A stretch of DNA of 31,138 bases from JBOGZD01 sp050697155 (GTDB lineage Bacteria > Actinomycetota > Thermoleophilia > Solirubrobacterales > 70-9). The notes under the pieces were generated by a model that saw only the letters and a list, made by a program, of their open reading frames with translations, was not told the DNA's origin and did no database searches. The position numbers and the translations under genes were made by a program. The stretch is taken from contig JBOGZD010000017.1 in assembly GCA_050697155.1 (NCBI GenBank), forward strand, positions 1-31,138, read 5' to 3'. Of this stretch, positions 1 through 6,708 are shown piece after piece. The stretch's first letter is position 1, and each line of letters begins with the position of its first letter.

Positions 1-448
1 GCGGCGGCCTGCGGGGCGGCGCCTGCGGCATCTGCTCGCGGCGGGAGGCCTGTGAGTCGATCACGACCCGGCGACGCTTCTTCTGCGAGCGGGTCGGGGT
101 CCCGGCACCGTCCCCGGCGTCGCGAACCGGGCGCACCGGCTTCTCCCCCTGCGCCGCGGGTCGGGCAGGCTTCGACGCCGTGCCGGCGCCGTCCCCCTGT
201 GGCTTGGGCCTCGGCTTCGCCGGCCCCTTCGCCTTCGCCGGGGCGGTCGCCTTGGACGCCTTCTCGGCGGGCTTCGCCTTGGTCGCCGTGCTGCGGCCGG
301 CGCCCTTCAGCGCCTCGAGCGCGACGTCCTCCTCGACGCTCGAGGCCGCCGCCGTGACCTCGACCCCGGCGCCCCGCAGCGCCGCGATCACCTCCTTGCT
401 CGTCAGCCCCTGGGCCTTGGCGATCTCGTGGACGCGCTTACGGGCCAA
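1..448 (-). CDS. infB: Translation initiation factor IF-2, N-terminal part (cut by window edge)
   Basis: IF-2 is the GTPase that brings initiator tRNA to the 30S subunit. Only about 149 residues are in the window. The protein starts (M)ARKRVHEIAKAQGLTSKEV, which is the IF-2 N-terminal helical domain, followed by a long low-complexity Lys/Ala/Pro linker typical of actinobacterial IF-2. The GTPase domain lies beyond the left edge. The start is a TTG at 446-448 that directly abuts the nusA stop codon (449-451), so it is very likely translationally coupled to nusA. A YlxR gene, usual between nusA and infB in related bacteria, is absent here. The identification is firm from the N-terminal domain and the rimP-nusA-infB order. 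Confidence 0.9.
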   Translation of the reverse strand, partial: MARKRVHEIAKAQGLTSKEVIAALRGAGVEVTAAASSVEEDVALEALKGAGRSTATKAKPAEKASKATAPAKAKGPAKPRPKPQGDGAGTASKPARPAAQGEKPVRPVRDAGDGAGTPTRSQKKRRRVVIDSQASRREQMPQAPPRRPP

Positions 449-1897
449 CTACGACTGGGCCTCCGCCGGCTCCTCGACGTCCTCGACCGCGTCGGCCGGC
501 TCCTCGTTCGCGGTCTCGGGCCCGGGCTCGGAGTGCTCGGCCTCGGCGCGCTTGACCAGCGTCGAGACCTCGCCCTCGTCGGCGTCCGGGTCGGCGAGGA
601 CCGCCACCTCGTCGTCGCTGAGACCGGCGAGCACGGTGACCTGGTTGGTGGCAAAGCGGGCCAGCGCCTGGTGCTGCGGAAGCCCGCAGTAGCGGGATCC
701 GTCGAGCGCGGCGTTGGGGCAGCGCCGTCCGGCCGAGAGCACGGCGGCGCAGCGGCCGTCTGCCTCCTCGGCCTCCTCGAACTCGATCTCGTCGTCCTCG
801 CTGAACTCGGTCTGCGACTTGATGTCGACCTTCCAGCCGGTCAGCTTGGCCGCAAGGCGGGCGTTCTGGCCCTCGCGGCCGATCGCGAGCGAGAGCTGGT
901 CGTCGGGGACGATCACCGTCGCCTCCTGGGTGTCGTCGTCGACCAGCACCTCTCGCACGCGAGCCGGCGAGAGCGCCTTGGCGACGAACCGGGCCGGCTC
1001 CTCGTTGTAGGGAATGATGTCGATCTTCTCGCCGCGCAGCTCGGAGACGACCATCCTCACGCGTGAGCCTCGCGGCCCGACGCAGGCGCCGACCGGGTCG
1101 ACGCCATCGGCATGCGAGATCACCGCGATCTTCGAGCGGTAGCCCGGCTCGCGGGCGACGCCGACGATCTCGACCAGGCCGTCGGCGATCTCGGGGACCT
1201 CCAGCTCGAACAGCTGCTTGATCAGGTCCGGATTGCGGCGCGAGACCACGATGCTGGGGCCCTTGCCCTCGGCCGAGACGTCGGTGATCACCGCCTTCAC
1301 CCGCATCCCGTGGTCGTAGCGCTCGTTCCAGACCTGCTCGGAGCGCGGCAGCAGGGCCTCGACCCGCTCGCGCAGCTGGACGAGCGTGTAGCGGTTGTCG
1401 GACTGCTGGATGATCCCGGTGATCAGCTCTCCGACGCGATCCTGGTACTCGTCGAACATCATCTGGCGCTCGGCCTCGCGGATCCTCTGCAGGATCACCT
1501 GCTTGGCCGTCTGGGCGGCGATCCGGCCGAAGTCGTCGGGGGTCACGTCGCGCGACTGGATCTGGTCCTCGTAGGGGCGCAGGACCTCCGGGTCGAGCTC
1601 CGGCTCCTCGGGCTCGCGCAGCTCGCCCGTCTCGGGATCGATCTCCTGCTCCTCCTCGGCCTGGCGCTCGACCGCCTCGGCGATCAGCTTCTCCTCCAGC
1701 TCGGGGGGCAGGATCAGCTCGAACACGCGAAAGTCGGCGGTATCGCGATCGAGGTCGACGCGGGCGTACTTGGCCGCCTCCGGCGTCTTCTTGTAGGCGG
1801 ATAGCAGGGCGTCCTCGAGCGCCGCCATCAGCGTCTCGGCGTCGATTCCCTTCTCCTGCTCGAGACCGTGGATGGCCTCGACGATCTCACGGCTCAA
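449..1897 (-). CDS. nusA: Transcription termination/antitermination factor NusA with Cys-rich C-terminal extension
   Basis: 482 residues. NusA binds RNA polymerase and nascent RNA, and modulates pausing, intrinsic termination and antitermination. The N-terminal RNAP-binding domain (about 1-150) carries an acidic insert at roughly 65-115. An S1 domain follows (about 155-225), then KH1 with GPRGSRV and KH2 with IGREGQNARLAAKLTGW. After KH2 there is an acidic stretch, then Cys383, Cys393, Cys404 and His409 in a zinc-knuckle-like arrangement (positions 671-751), then a helical and acidic tail ending at 482. The first codons overlap the rimP stop (ATGA, 1894-1897), so the two genes are coupled. 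The core identification is certain; the zinc-knuckle reading of the tail is inference. Confidence 0.97.
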   Translation of the reverse strand: MSREIVEAIHGLEQEKGIDAETLMAALEDALLSAYKKTPEAAKYARVDLDRDTADFRVFELILPPELEEKLIAEAVERQAEEEQEIDPETGELREPEEPELDPEVLRPYEDQIQSRDVTPDDFGRIAAQTAKQVILQRIREAERQMMFDEYQDRVGELITGIIQQSDNRYTLVQLRERVEALLPRSEQVWNERYDHGMRVKAVITDVSAEGKGPSIVVSRRNPDLIKQLFELEVPEIADGLVEIVGVAREPGYRSKIAVISHADGVDPVGACVGPRGSRVRMVVSELRGEKIDIIPYNEEPARFVAKALSPARVREVLVDDDTQEATVIVPDDQLSLAIGREGQNARLAAKLTGWKVDIKSQTEFSEDDEIEFEEAEEADGRCAAVLSAGRRCPNAALDGSRYCGLPQHQALARFATNQVTVLAGLSDDEVAVLADPDADEGEVSTLVKRAEAEHSEPGPETANEEPADAVEDVEEPAEAQS

Positions 1898-2343
1898 GCG
1901 GGCTCACCTCCGGTGGGGTAGTCGGGGATCAGATTCGATCGGCGGATGCCGGTGAGCGGAATTCTGACCGTGTCGTCGCCGGCGGCGACGGCCACGGACT
2001 TATCGTCCGCGTCGGCGAGCGTACCGGTGAAGCTTCGGCGACCCTCGATCGCTTCTTGCGTACGCACCCTCACCCGACGGCCCACGAAGCGCCTGAAGTG
2101 CTCCGGCTTCGTCAGGGGACGATCGGCGCCGGGCGAAGAGACCTCGAGCGACCAGGCGGTCAGCAGGTCGCGCAGGTGCCGGGTGACGCGCTCGCACAAT
2201 GCCAGGTCGACCCCCTGGGGGTGGTCGATGTAGAGACGGAGCGTCTCGGCGGCGGGGCGCTCGAGCGCGATCAGCTCGAGCTCGGGATCGAGGTCGTCAA
2301 GCCTTTGCTCGATGGTGGTCTGTAGCTGCTGGAGATCGCTCAT
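1894..2343 (-). CDS. rimP: Ribosome maturation factor RimP
   Basis: 149 residues, the usual RimP length (about 150). RimP assists late 30S maturation. The N-terminal domain has the LIALERPAAETLRLYIDHPQGVDL type strand-helix pattern, followed by CERVTRHLRDLL and the conserved LEVSSPGADRPLTKPEHFRRF segment. The C-terminal domain is a small SH3-like barrel (VRVRTQEAIEGRRSFTGTL). The frame stays open for 88 codons upstream, but that part crosses the terminator hairpin and looks non-coding. The ATG at 2341-2343 was chosen because RimP homology begins exactly there. It is the first gene of rimP-nusA-infB. No clear Shine-Dalgarno is present, because the space is occupied by the T-run of the hairpin. 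Confidence 0.93.
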   Translation of the reverse strand: MSDLQQLQTTIEQRLDDLDPELELIALERPAAETLRLYIDHPQGVDLALCERVTRHLRDLLTAWSLEVSSPGADRPLTKPEHFRRFVGRRVRVRTQEAIEGRRSFTGTLADADDKSVAVAAGDDTVRIPLTGIRRSNLIPDYPTGGEPA

Positions 2344-2349
2344 TGGCCG

Positions 2350-2374
2350 AAAAAAAGGTGGGCCCGGGCCCACC
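2350..2374 (-). terminator. Intrinsic terminator / candidate attenuator just upstream of rimP
   Basis: Read on the minus strand, the perfect 18-nt palindrome GGTGGGCCCGGGCCCACC (2357-2374) is followed at once by seven T (2350-2356), a textbook intrinsic terminator. The T-run ends 6 nt before the rimP ATG. The -10 element TATACT at 2412-2417 lies upstream, so the hairpin sits inside the likely rimP-nusA-infB leader rather than only behind the previous gene. It could therefore attenuate the operon. The structure is seen directly; the regulatory role is inference. Confidence 0.75.
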
Positions 2375-2411
2375 AGTCGACAGGGTTCGGGTGCGAAGGA
2401 AACCAGGCGCG

Positions 2412-2417
2412 AGTATA
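2412..2417 (-). promoter_or_regulatory. Candidate -10 element (TATACT) for rimP-nusA-infB
   Basis: On the minus strand, GGCTATACTCGC contains TATACT, close to the TATAAT consensus and identical to the -10 proposed for mihF at 8044-8049. No strong -35 is visible. Initiation would give a leader of about 60 nt that contains the terminator hairpin at 2350-2374. Confidence 0.5.
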
Positions 2418-2432
2418 GCCACCGCAGGCCGT

Positions 2433-2644
2433 TCAGCCAGGCGACCGCAGGCGTCGCCGAAGCCCGGCGATCCAACGCAGCGGAGCGGTCCAGCGCCAGG
2501 ATGCGGAGTCCTCGATGTCGCGAGGCCGCGGTTGGGTTGGCGCAGGTACTCGACCCTGTCGGGGTGCTCGCGTCGGGCCTCGAGCGCGATCCGCTCGGTC
2601 GACTCATAGAGGTCGGGGTGACGCGCGGTCAGGCCGTAGGCGTA
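2433..2644 (-). pseudogene. Decayed glycosyltransferase-like fragments
   Basis: Two coding-like pieces lie in different frames. The upstream piece (about 2644-2520) reads YESTERIALEARREHPDRV followed by YLRQPNRGLATSR, resembling the early part of a family-2 glycosyltransferase (compare the RQ-x-NRGL-x-x-x-R pattern). The downstream piece (about 2519-2433) reads DSASWRWTAPLRWIAGLRRR and ends at TGA 2433-2435. S-x-SWR-x-TAPLR is a recurrent C-terminal or linker motif in glycan-assembly enzymes. The whole catalytic middle is missing and the frame changes between the pieces, so this is best read as a deletion relic. The family assignment rests on short motifs only. This relic fills the stretch between rimP and the next open frame. 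Confidence 0.45.
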
Positions 2645-2698
2645 TCAGGAGCGGCGCTTGGCCCGCACGACCATCGAGTGGGGCCGGGCGCGCGCCCG

Positions 2699-3247
2699 TC
2701 AGCTTCGCCGCCGCTGGCGCAGTTGCGCCCAGGTGTGCCAAACGCGCCACGCAAAGCGTCCGAGCGCGCGGACCACCGGCCCACCCGAACCGCGATCTGA
2801 CATCCCGAGCACGGCCTGCAGCAGACTTCGGCCGGCATCGCGAAGCCGGCGGATCGGGGCTGTGATGCGCCATGAGGTCGAGCCGCGCAGAGTGGCGAGC
2901 TCGGCGGCCGCACGCCCGGACTCCCGCTCCAGTCGCTGGATCGCCCCCAGGTGCGCCCGAAGCCTGGCGTCGATCGGATCGACGCACTCGAGCCTCGCGC
3001 CCTGGGTCATCGCCGCGAGCAGGCCGATCGGGACGACAGCGTCCACGGAAGGGGTGATCTCGAGGTCCGTCGTCAGCCAGAGGTCGAACGCGCGACTGGG
3101 GAGCTCGAGCCGAAAGCGGAGCTCGCCCGGCGAGCCCGCGCCGGACCGACGATCGTCGTCCCCCGCCGGGGGCTGTGGCGGCGGATGCCCCGCGCCAACA
3201 GCCCCGTACCCGGTTGGAGCCTTAGGCTCATGACTCGAGCAACAGGG
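2699..3247 (-). CDS. Surface-glycan-enzyme-like protein fragment, start unresolved (possibly a 5'-truncated pseudogene)
   Basis: The frame is open from just after a TGA at 3248-3250 to the stop at 2699-2701. It reads ELRFRLELPSRAFDLWLTTD, then a hydrophobic ITPSVDAVVPIGLLAAM segment, a helical region IDARLRAHLGAIQRLERE, and then STSWRITAPIRRLRD. The last motif is common in glycosyltransferases and methyltransferases of cell-wall glycan clusters, usually after a coiled coil as here. No ATG, GTG or TTG occurs in frame before a GTG at 3044-3046, which falls inside the conserved part. The frame also overlaps the 3' end of dtd. Either it starts at a rare codon or it is the 3' remnant of a larger gene. 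The catalytic function cannot be told. Confidence 0.5.
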   Translation of the reverse strand, partial: PCCSSHEPKAPTGYGAVGAGHPPPQPPAGDDDRRSGAGSPGELRFRLELPSRAFDLWLTTDLEITPSVDAVVPIGLLAAMTQGARLECVDPIDARLRAHLGAIQRLERESGRAAAELATLRGSTSWRITAPIRRLRDAGRSLLQAVLGMSDRGSGGPVVRALGRFAWRVWHTWAQLRQRRRS

Positions 3248-3644
3248 TCACGGGGCCGTCGTTGACCAGCTCGACTTCCATTCGCGCGCCGAAGGAGCCG
3301 CGCTGGGCTCCGAGGCGCTCACAGAAGCGTTCGTAAAGAGGCTCGGCGACCTGCGGCGGGGCGGCGCCGGTGAAACTGGGCCGGTTGCCGCGCCGGGTAT
3401 CGCCGTAGAGGGTGAACTGGCTCACGCAGAGCACCTCGCGGTCGCCGAGCGGCTCGTTCATCCGCCCGTCGCGGTCGTCGAAGACGCGAAGCGCGCGCAC
3501 CTTGTCGGCAAGACGGTCGGCCTCGGGCTCGCCGTCGCCCTCGCCGACGCCCAGCAGGACCAGCAGCCCTGGACCGATCGAGGCGAGCTCGCGGCCCTCG
3601 GCGCGCACCGAGGCCCGGCTCACGCGCTGGACGAGCGCCCGCAT
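3228..3644 (-). CDS. dtd: D-aminoacyl-tRNA deacylase
   Basis: 138 residues (family about 145). Dtd hydrolyses D-amino acids mischarged on tRNA, a chiral proofreading step. The N-terminus MRALVQRVSRASVRAEGREL is typical. The two signature motifs are present: SQFTLYGD (about 75-82) and the C-terminal NDGPVTLLLES, which contains the Gly-cis-Pro dipeptide that excludes L-amino acids. The ATG is at 3642-3644, 11 nt after the stop of the TPR gene, which suggests co-transcription with coaBC and the TPR protein. The stop overlaps the next, poorly defined frame (2699-3247). Confidence 0.95.
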   Translation of the reverse strand: MRALVQRVSRASVRAEGRELASIGPGLLVLLGVGEGDGEPEADRLADKVRALRVFDDRDGRMNEPLGDREVLCVSQFTLYGDTRRGNRPSFTGAAPPQVAEPLYERFCERLGAQRGSFGARMEVELVNDGPVTLLLES

Positions 3645-3655
3645 CCTCGCGTGCG

Positions 3656-4042
3656 TCAGCGGCTGCTCGAGGCGAGCCGCTCGCGGTAGTGGCGGTAGTC
3701 GCGACGGTCGGGGCGCAGGTTTGCGGCCAGGGCGAGGTGGTGGCGGGCCCGGTCCTTGCGCCCGGTGAGACTGAGGGCCCGGCCGAGGCAGAAGTGGGCG
3801 TAGTCGTTTACCGGGTGGGTGGCCACCACCGCCTCGAACTCGGCGGCGGCCTCCTCGAACTGGCGATTGCGAAAGTAGGCGCGCCCGAGGGCCTCGCGCA
3901 CCGAGCTCTTCTCGGGAGCCCGCCGGGCGGCCTCGGCGAGCGGCACGGTCGCCTCGCGAAAGCTGCCGTCCTCGAGCAGCTCGACGCCCCGCCGGTAGAG
4001 GTCGTAGGTGTCGTCGCGGTGCACAGCTGTGAGTGTAGGCAC
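3656..4042 (-). CDS. Tetratricopeptide-repeat protein
   Basis: 128 residues, predicted cytoplasmic, with no signal peptide. It has about three TPR-type helix pairs: YDLYRRGVELLEDGSFREAT, then REALGRAYFRNRQFEEAAAE, then AHFCLGRALSLTGRKDRARH. TPRs bind partner proteins, and no catalytic residues are visible. The start is GTG at 4040-4042, with a second GTG six codons later (VHRDDTYDLY) also possible. It lies 12 nt after the coaBC stop and 11 nt before dtd, so it is probably in the same transcript. The partner is unknown. Confidence 0.8.
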   Translation of the reverse strand: MPTLTAVHRDDTYDLYRRGVELLEDGSFREATVPLAEAARRAPEKSSVREALGRAYFRNRQFEEAAAEFEAVVATHPVNDYAHFCLGRALSLTGRKDRARHHLALAANLRPDRRDYRHYRERLASSSR

Positions 4043-4054
4043 CGCAGCAACCGC

Positions 4055-5305
4055 CTACGGCCGAATGCCCACCTCGGCGCGCAGCGCCTCGACCCGGTCG
4101 AGGATCGCCTCGGCGACCTCGTCCTTGGTCGCCAGCGGGACCCGCTGCTCGTCCTCGCCGGTCACGATCGTGACCTCGTTGCGCTCGGAGTCGAAGCCGA
4201 TGTCGGGCCGCGAGACGTCGTTGAAGACGATCGCGTCGACTCCCTTGCGCTCGAGCTTCTCGCGCGCGCGGGCGATCGCCTCGGCGCCCTGCTCGGCGGC
4301 AAAGCCGACCACCGTCTGATCCGATCGGCGCCCGCCCGCGACCCCGGCGACCACGTCCTCGGTCTCCTCCAGGCGCAGCTCGAGCCCGCCGCTGCCGTGC
4401 CTGGCGATCTTCTGTGCCTCGATCGCGGCGGGGCGAAAGTCGGCGACCGCGGCCGCCATCAGCAGCACGTGCGCGTCTCCGAACCGGCCGCCGACCGCCT
4501 CGGCAAGCTCGGCCGTGGTCTCGACGTCGATCCGCTCGACCCCGGCCGGCGTGGGAACCAGGACGTTGGCGGCGACCAGGGTGACCTCCGCGCCCCGCCG
4601 GGCGGCGGCGGCGGCGAGCGCGAGCCCCATCCGCCCGCTGGAGCGGTTGCCGATGAAGCGCACCGGATCGAGCGGCTCCCGGGTGCCGCCGGCGGTGACC
4701 AGGACCCGCAGGCCGTCCCAGGGCCCCGAGGTGGAGGGAAGCATGGCCTCGACCTCGGCGAGCAGCCGCTCGGGATCGGGCAGCCGCCCGACCCCGTGCT
4801 CGCCACGCGAGGCGAGCGCCCCCTCCTCGGGGTCGATCACCCGCACCCCGCGCTGGCGCAGGGTGGCGACGTTGGCCTGCGTCGCCGGGTCGGCGTACAT
4901 GCGGTCGTTCATCGCCGGGGCGACCGCGCGGGGCGCCGCGCAGGCGAGGAAGGAGGTGGTGACCATGGAGTCTGCGAGCCCGGCGGCGAGCTTCGCCAGC
5001 GTGTTCGCCGACGCCGGCGCCACCAGGTAGGCGTCGGCGTTGCCGACGACCGCGAGATGTCCGATCGGGTCGTGCGCGGGGAGCTCGTCGCCCGGGAACG
5101 CGCCCCGGAGCGGATCGCGTTCGAACTCGTCGCCGAGCACCGGGGCCCCGACGATGCCCTCGAACGAGGCGGCGCCCACGAATCGCTTCGCCGCCGGAGT
5201 CATCAGCACGCGCACCCCGTGGCCGGCCTTGGTCGCAAGCCGCGCCAGCTCGAGCGCCTTGTAGGCGGCGATCCCGCCGCTGACCCCGAGGAGGATGCGG
5301 GACAT
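4055..5305 (-). CDS. coaBC: Bifunctional phosphopantothenoylcysteine decarboxylase / phosphopantothenate-cysteine ligase
   Basis: 416 residues. It makes 4'-phosphopantothenoylcysteine and decarboxylates it to 4'-phosphopantetheine in coenzyme A synthesis. The N-terminal CoaC flavoprotein half (about 1-185) has the FMN loop LLGVSGGIAAYKALELAR, the putative active-site His in IGHLAVVGNAD, and the substrate motif PAMNDRMY. The C-terminal CoaB half has VTAGGTREPLDPVRFIGNRS and SSGRMG. The redox Cys found after the PAMN motif in the E. coli enzyme is not obvious: the local sequence is ALASRGEHGVGRL. The ATG is at 5303-5305. The rpoZ-coaBC order matches other Actinobacteria. Confidence 0.96.
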   Translation of the reverse strand: MSRILLGVSGGIAAYKALELARLATKAGHGVRVLMTPAAKRFVGAASFEGIVGAPVLGDEFERDPLRGAFPGDELPAHDPIGHLAVVGNADAYLVAPASANTLAKLAAGLADSMVTTSFLACAAPRAVAPAMNDRMYADPATQANVATLRQRGVRVIDPEEGALASRGEHGVGRLPDPERLLAEVEAMLPSTSGPWDGLRVLVTAGGTREPLDPVRFIGNRSSGRMGLALAAAAARRGAEVTLVAANVLVPTPAGVERIDVETTAELAEAVGGRFGDAHVLLMAAAVADFRPAAIEAQKIARHGSGGLELRLEETEDVVAGVAGGRRSDQTVVGFAAEQGAEAIARAREKLERKGVDAIVFNDVSRPDIGFDSERNEVTIVTGEDEQRVPLATKDEVAEAILDRVEALRAEVGIRP

Positions 5306-5363
5306 ACTCGGATGCTACGCCGCCGCCCGCACCCGGCCGGGCGGGCGCTTGCGCCGCGCGGTG

Positions 5364-5594
5364 CTAGGCGCGGTACCGGTACTCGAGCTTGCCGCCCGCC
5401 AGCTCCTCGAGCGCGATCGTCAGGTAGTTGCCCGACTGCGTCTCGATCATCGGCGGTGTGTACTCCTCGTAGCTGCCCTCGCCGAGGGCGCGGTAGTAGC
5501 TGTTCAGCTGCCGGGCGCGCTTGGCGGCCACCAGCACGGCGGCGTAATGGGAATCGGTGCGCTCGAGCAGCTCGTCGACTCTGGGCTTGATCAT
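5364..5594 (-). CDS. rpoZ: DNA-directed RNA polymerase omega subunit
   Basis: 76 residues. Omega helps fold and assemble the beta' subunit of RNA polymerase. The diagnostic segment is DSHYAAVLVAAKRARQLNSY, followed by YRALGEGSYEEYTPP and IALEELAGGKLEY, matching the actinobacterial omega pattern. The ATG at 5592-5594 gives MIKPRVDELLERTDS. It lies between gmk and coaBC, as in many Actinobacteria, with 94 nt to gmk (containing a 12-bp hairpin) and 58 nt to coaBC. Confidence 0.93.
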   Translation of the reverse strand: MIKPRVDELLERTDSHYAAVLVAAKRARQLNSYYRALGEGSYEEYTPPMIETQSGNYLTIALEELAGGKLEYRYRA

Positions 5595-5632
5595 GGGCGC
5601 GACATTGTAGGGACCGCCGCTCCCCTCGCAAT

Positions 5633-5676
5633 GAACGTCCCGGAAGCCACCCTATAGGGGGTACTCCGGGACGTTC
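5633..5676. repeat. 12-bp perfect inverted repeat between rpoZ and gmk
   Basis: The arms GAACGTCCCGGA (5633-5644) and TCCGGGACGTTC (5665-5676) are perfect reverse complements around a 20-nt spacer. The spacer holds a second small palindrome, CCCTATAGGG (5650-5659). No T-run follows on either strand, so it is not a standard intrinsic terminator. It may be an operator, an RNA processing hairpin or a small dispersed palindrome. Confidence 0.8.
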
Positions 5677-5688
5677 GATGTGTCGGGC

Positions 5689-6252
5689 CTAATCGAGCTC
5701 GCTTTGGACGATCCGCTCCAGCTCCGCCGCGGCGCGCTCGACCTCGTCGTTGACGACGACGTGCTCGAACTCACGTCGCGCCGCGAGCTCAACCTCCGCT
5801 GTCTGGAGCCGTTGGGCGATGGCTTCACTGCTGTCGGTGCCACGTCCCTCGAGACGGCGCCGCAGCGCGTCAGCGTCCGGCGGCGCGATGAACACGAGCA
5901 CCGCCTCGGGCATCGCCTCGCGCACCTGCCGCGCGCCCTGGACCTCGATCTCCAGCGCCACCGATGCCTCGGCCGCAAGCCGACGCTCGACCTCCGAGCG
6001 AAGCGTCCCGTAGCGGTTGCCGCTGTAGGTCGCGTGCTCGAGGAAGTCGCCGTCGGCAACCCGCCCCTCGAACTCCTCCGGGTCCAGGAAGTGGTAATCG
6101 CGCCCGTCACGCTCCCCCTCCCGAGGCGCCCGCGTCGTCGCCGAGACCGAGAGCTCGAGCCCCGGCACCCGCTCGAGCAGCTCGCCGATCAGCGTCCCCT
6201 TGCCGACCCCCGAGGGCCCGGTGATCACGAACACCTTCCCCATGCCGGGCAT
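5689..6252 (-). CDS. gmk: Guanylate kinase
   Basis: 187 residues, normal length. It phosphorylates GMP to GDP with ATP. The P-loop is VITGPSGVGKGTL (about 9-21). GMP-binding residues lie in LSVSATTRAPREGERDGRDY, followed by HFLDPEEFEGRVADGDFLEH with the YSGNRYGT lid segment. The ATG at 6250-6252 is preceded by GGAG at a 6-nt spacing. A second ATG three codons later is an alternative. In many Actinobacteria mihF directly precedes gmk; here mihF is displaced by about 1.4 kb carrying VOC, TetR and DoxX genes. Confidence 0.97.
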   Translation of the reverse strand: MPGMGKVFVITGPSGVGKGTLIGELLERVPGLELSVSATTRAPREGERDGRDYHFLDPEEFEGRVADGDFLEHATYSGNRYGTLRSEVERRLAAEASVALEIEVQGARQVREAMPEAVLVFIAPPDADALRRRLEGRGTDSSEAIAQRLQTAEVELAARREFEHVVVNDEVERAAAELERIVQSELD

Positions 6253-6271
6253 CCTGAACTCCAGAGCGGCG

Positions 6272-6295
6272 GAGGGGGCCAGTCTCTCCCCCCTC
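6272..6295. other. Hairpin between the DoxX-like gene and gmk
   Basis: GAGGGGG (6272-6278) can pair with CCCCCTC (6289-6295) around a 10-nt loop. It lies right after the DoxX-like stop and 20 nt before the gmk start on the minus strand. There is no T-run. It may be a weak terminator or a leader structure. Confidence 0.35.
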
Positions 6296-6310
6296 GCGCG
6301 GCGCCTGCGC

Positions 6311-6661
6311 CTAAAGCGTCGCCAGTCGTAGGGCCAGCGCGGCCAACGCCGTCGCCTCGATCACGACCGGCGTCGGCAGGTTCTCAGTGTCGTCGGCGCG
6401 GATATGGGCGACGATCGCGAGCGCGAAGTAGCAGATAACCCCGGCGCCCGCCGCGACCCCGACCGGCGCCCAAACCAGGCCCAGCACCAGCCCCGCGGCG
6501 CCGGCGAGCAGGATCGCGGCGAGGTGATCGAGCCTTTCCTCGGGCACACCGACGCGGACGTAGGTCTCCACCACCTCGGGGCGGTGGGTGAGCTTGCGGA
6601 CGGCGGCGTACGCCAGCGCCGCGGCCAGCAGGGCGGACACGGCAGCGGTGGCAACGAACAC
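6311..6661 (-). CDS. DoxX-like integral membrane protein
   Basis: 116 residues with four hydrophobic segments (about 3-20, 45-62, 66-84 and 100-114), the layout of small DoxX/MauE-like proteins. RKLTHRPEVVETYVRVGVP after the first helix is typical of the DoxX_2 type. The function of this family is generally unknown; some members are linked to quinone or redox chemistry. The start is GTG at 6659-6661. An ATG at 6666-6668 is out of frame. A TATATT-like -10 lies about 10 nt upstream, so the mRNA may be nearly leaderless. It is divergent from the TetR regulator at 6709, the usual arrangement of a repressor and its target. Confidence 0.75.
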   Translation of the reverse strand: MFVATAAVSALLAAALAYAAVRKLTHRPEVVETYVRVGVPEERLDHLAAILLAGAAGLVLGLVWAPVGVAAGAGVICYFALAIVAHIRADDTENLPTPVVIEATALAALALRLATL

Positions 6662-6667
6662 TCCGCA

Positions 6668-6700
6668 TCCAATATATACAAACGTTCAATTTGAGCTAGC
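6668..6700. promoter_or_regulatory. AT-rich divergent promoter/operator for the DoxX-like and tetR genes
   Basis: In a region otherwise near 70% GC, this stretch contains ATATATACAAACGTTCAA (within 6671-6690) with the palindromic core AACGTT and flanking CAAA...TTTG. Imperfect palindromes of the ACAAACGTTTGT type are common TetR-family operators. TATATT on the minus strand can serve as the -10 for the DoxX-like gene, and TAGCCT on the plus strand (about 6696-6701) can serve tetR, giving short or leaderless transcripts. Binding is inferred from position and symmetry. Confidence 0.5.
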
Positions 6701-6708
6701 CTGCGCCG

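Noticed and set aside
1894..2607. A longer RimP start near 2607
   Set aside because: The extra 88 residues are not RimP-like and would place the terminator hairpin and candidate promoter inside the gene.
3689..5590. A 633-codon plus-strand open frame opposite coaBC
   Set aside because: It runs antisense to CoaBC, the TPR protein and rpoZ, which have clear motifs. Its translation is Arg/Gly/Asp-rich low complexity typical of GC-rich antisense frames.
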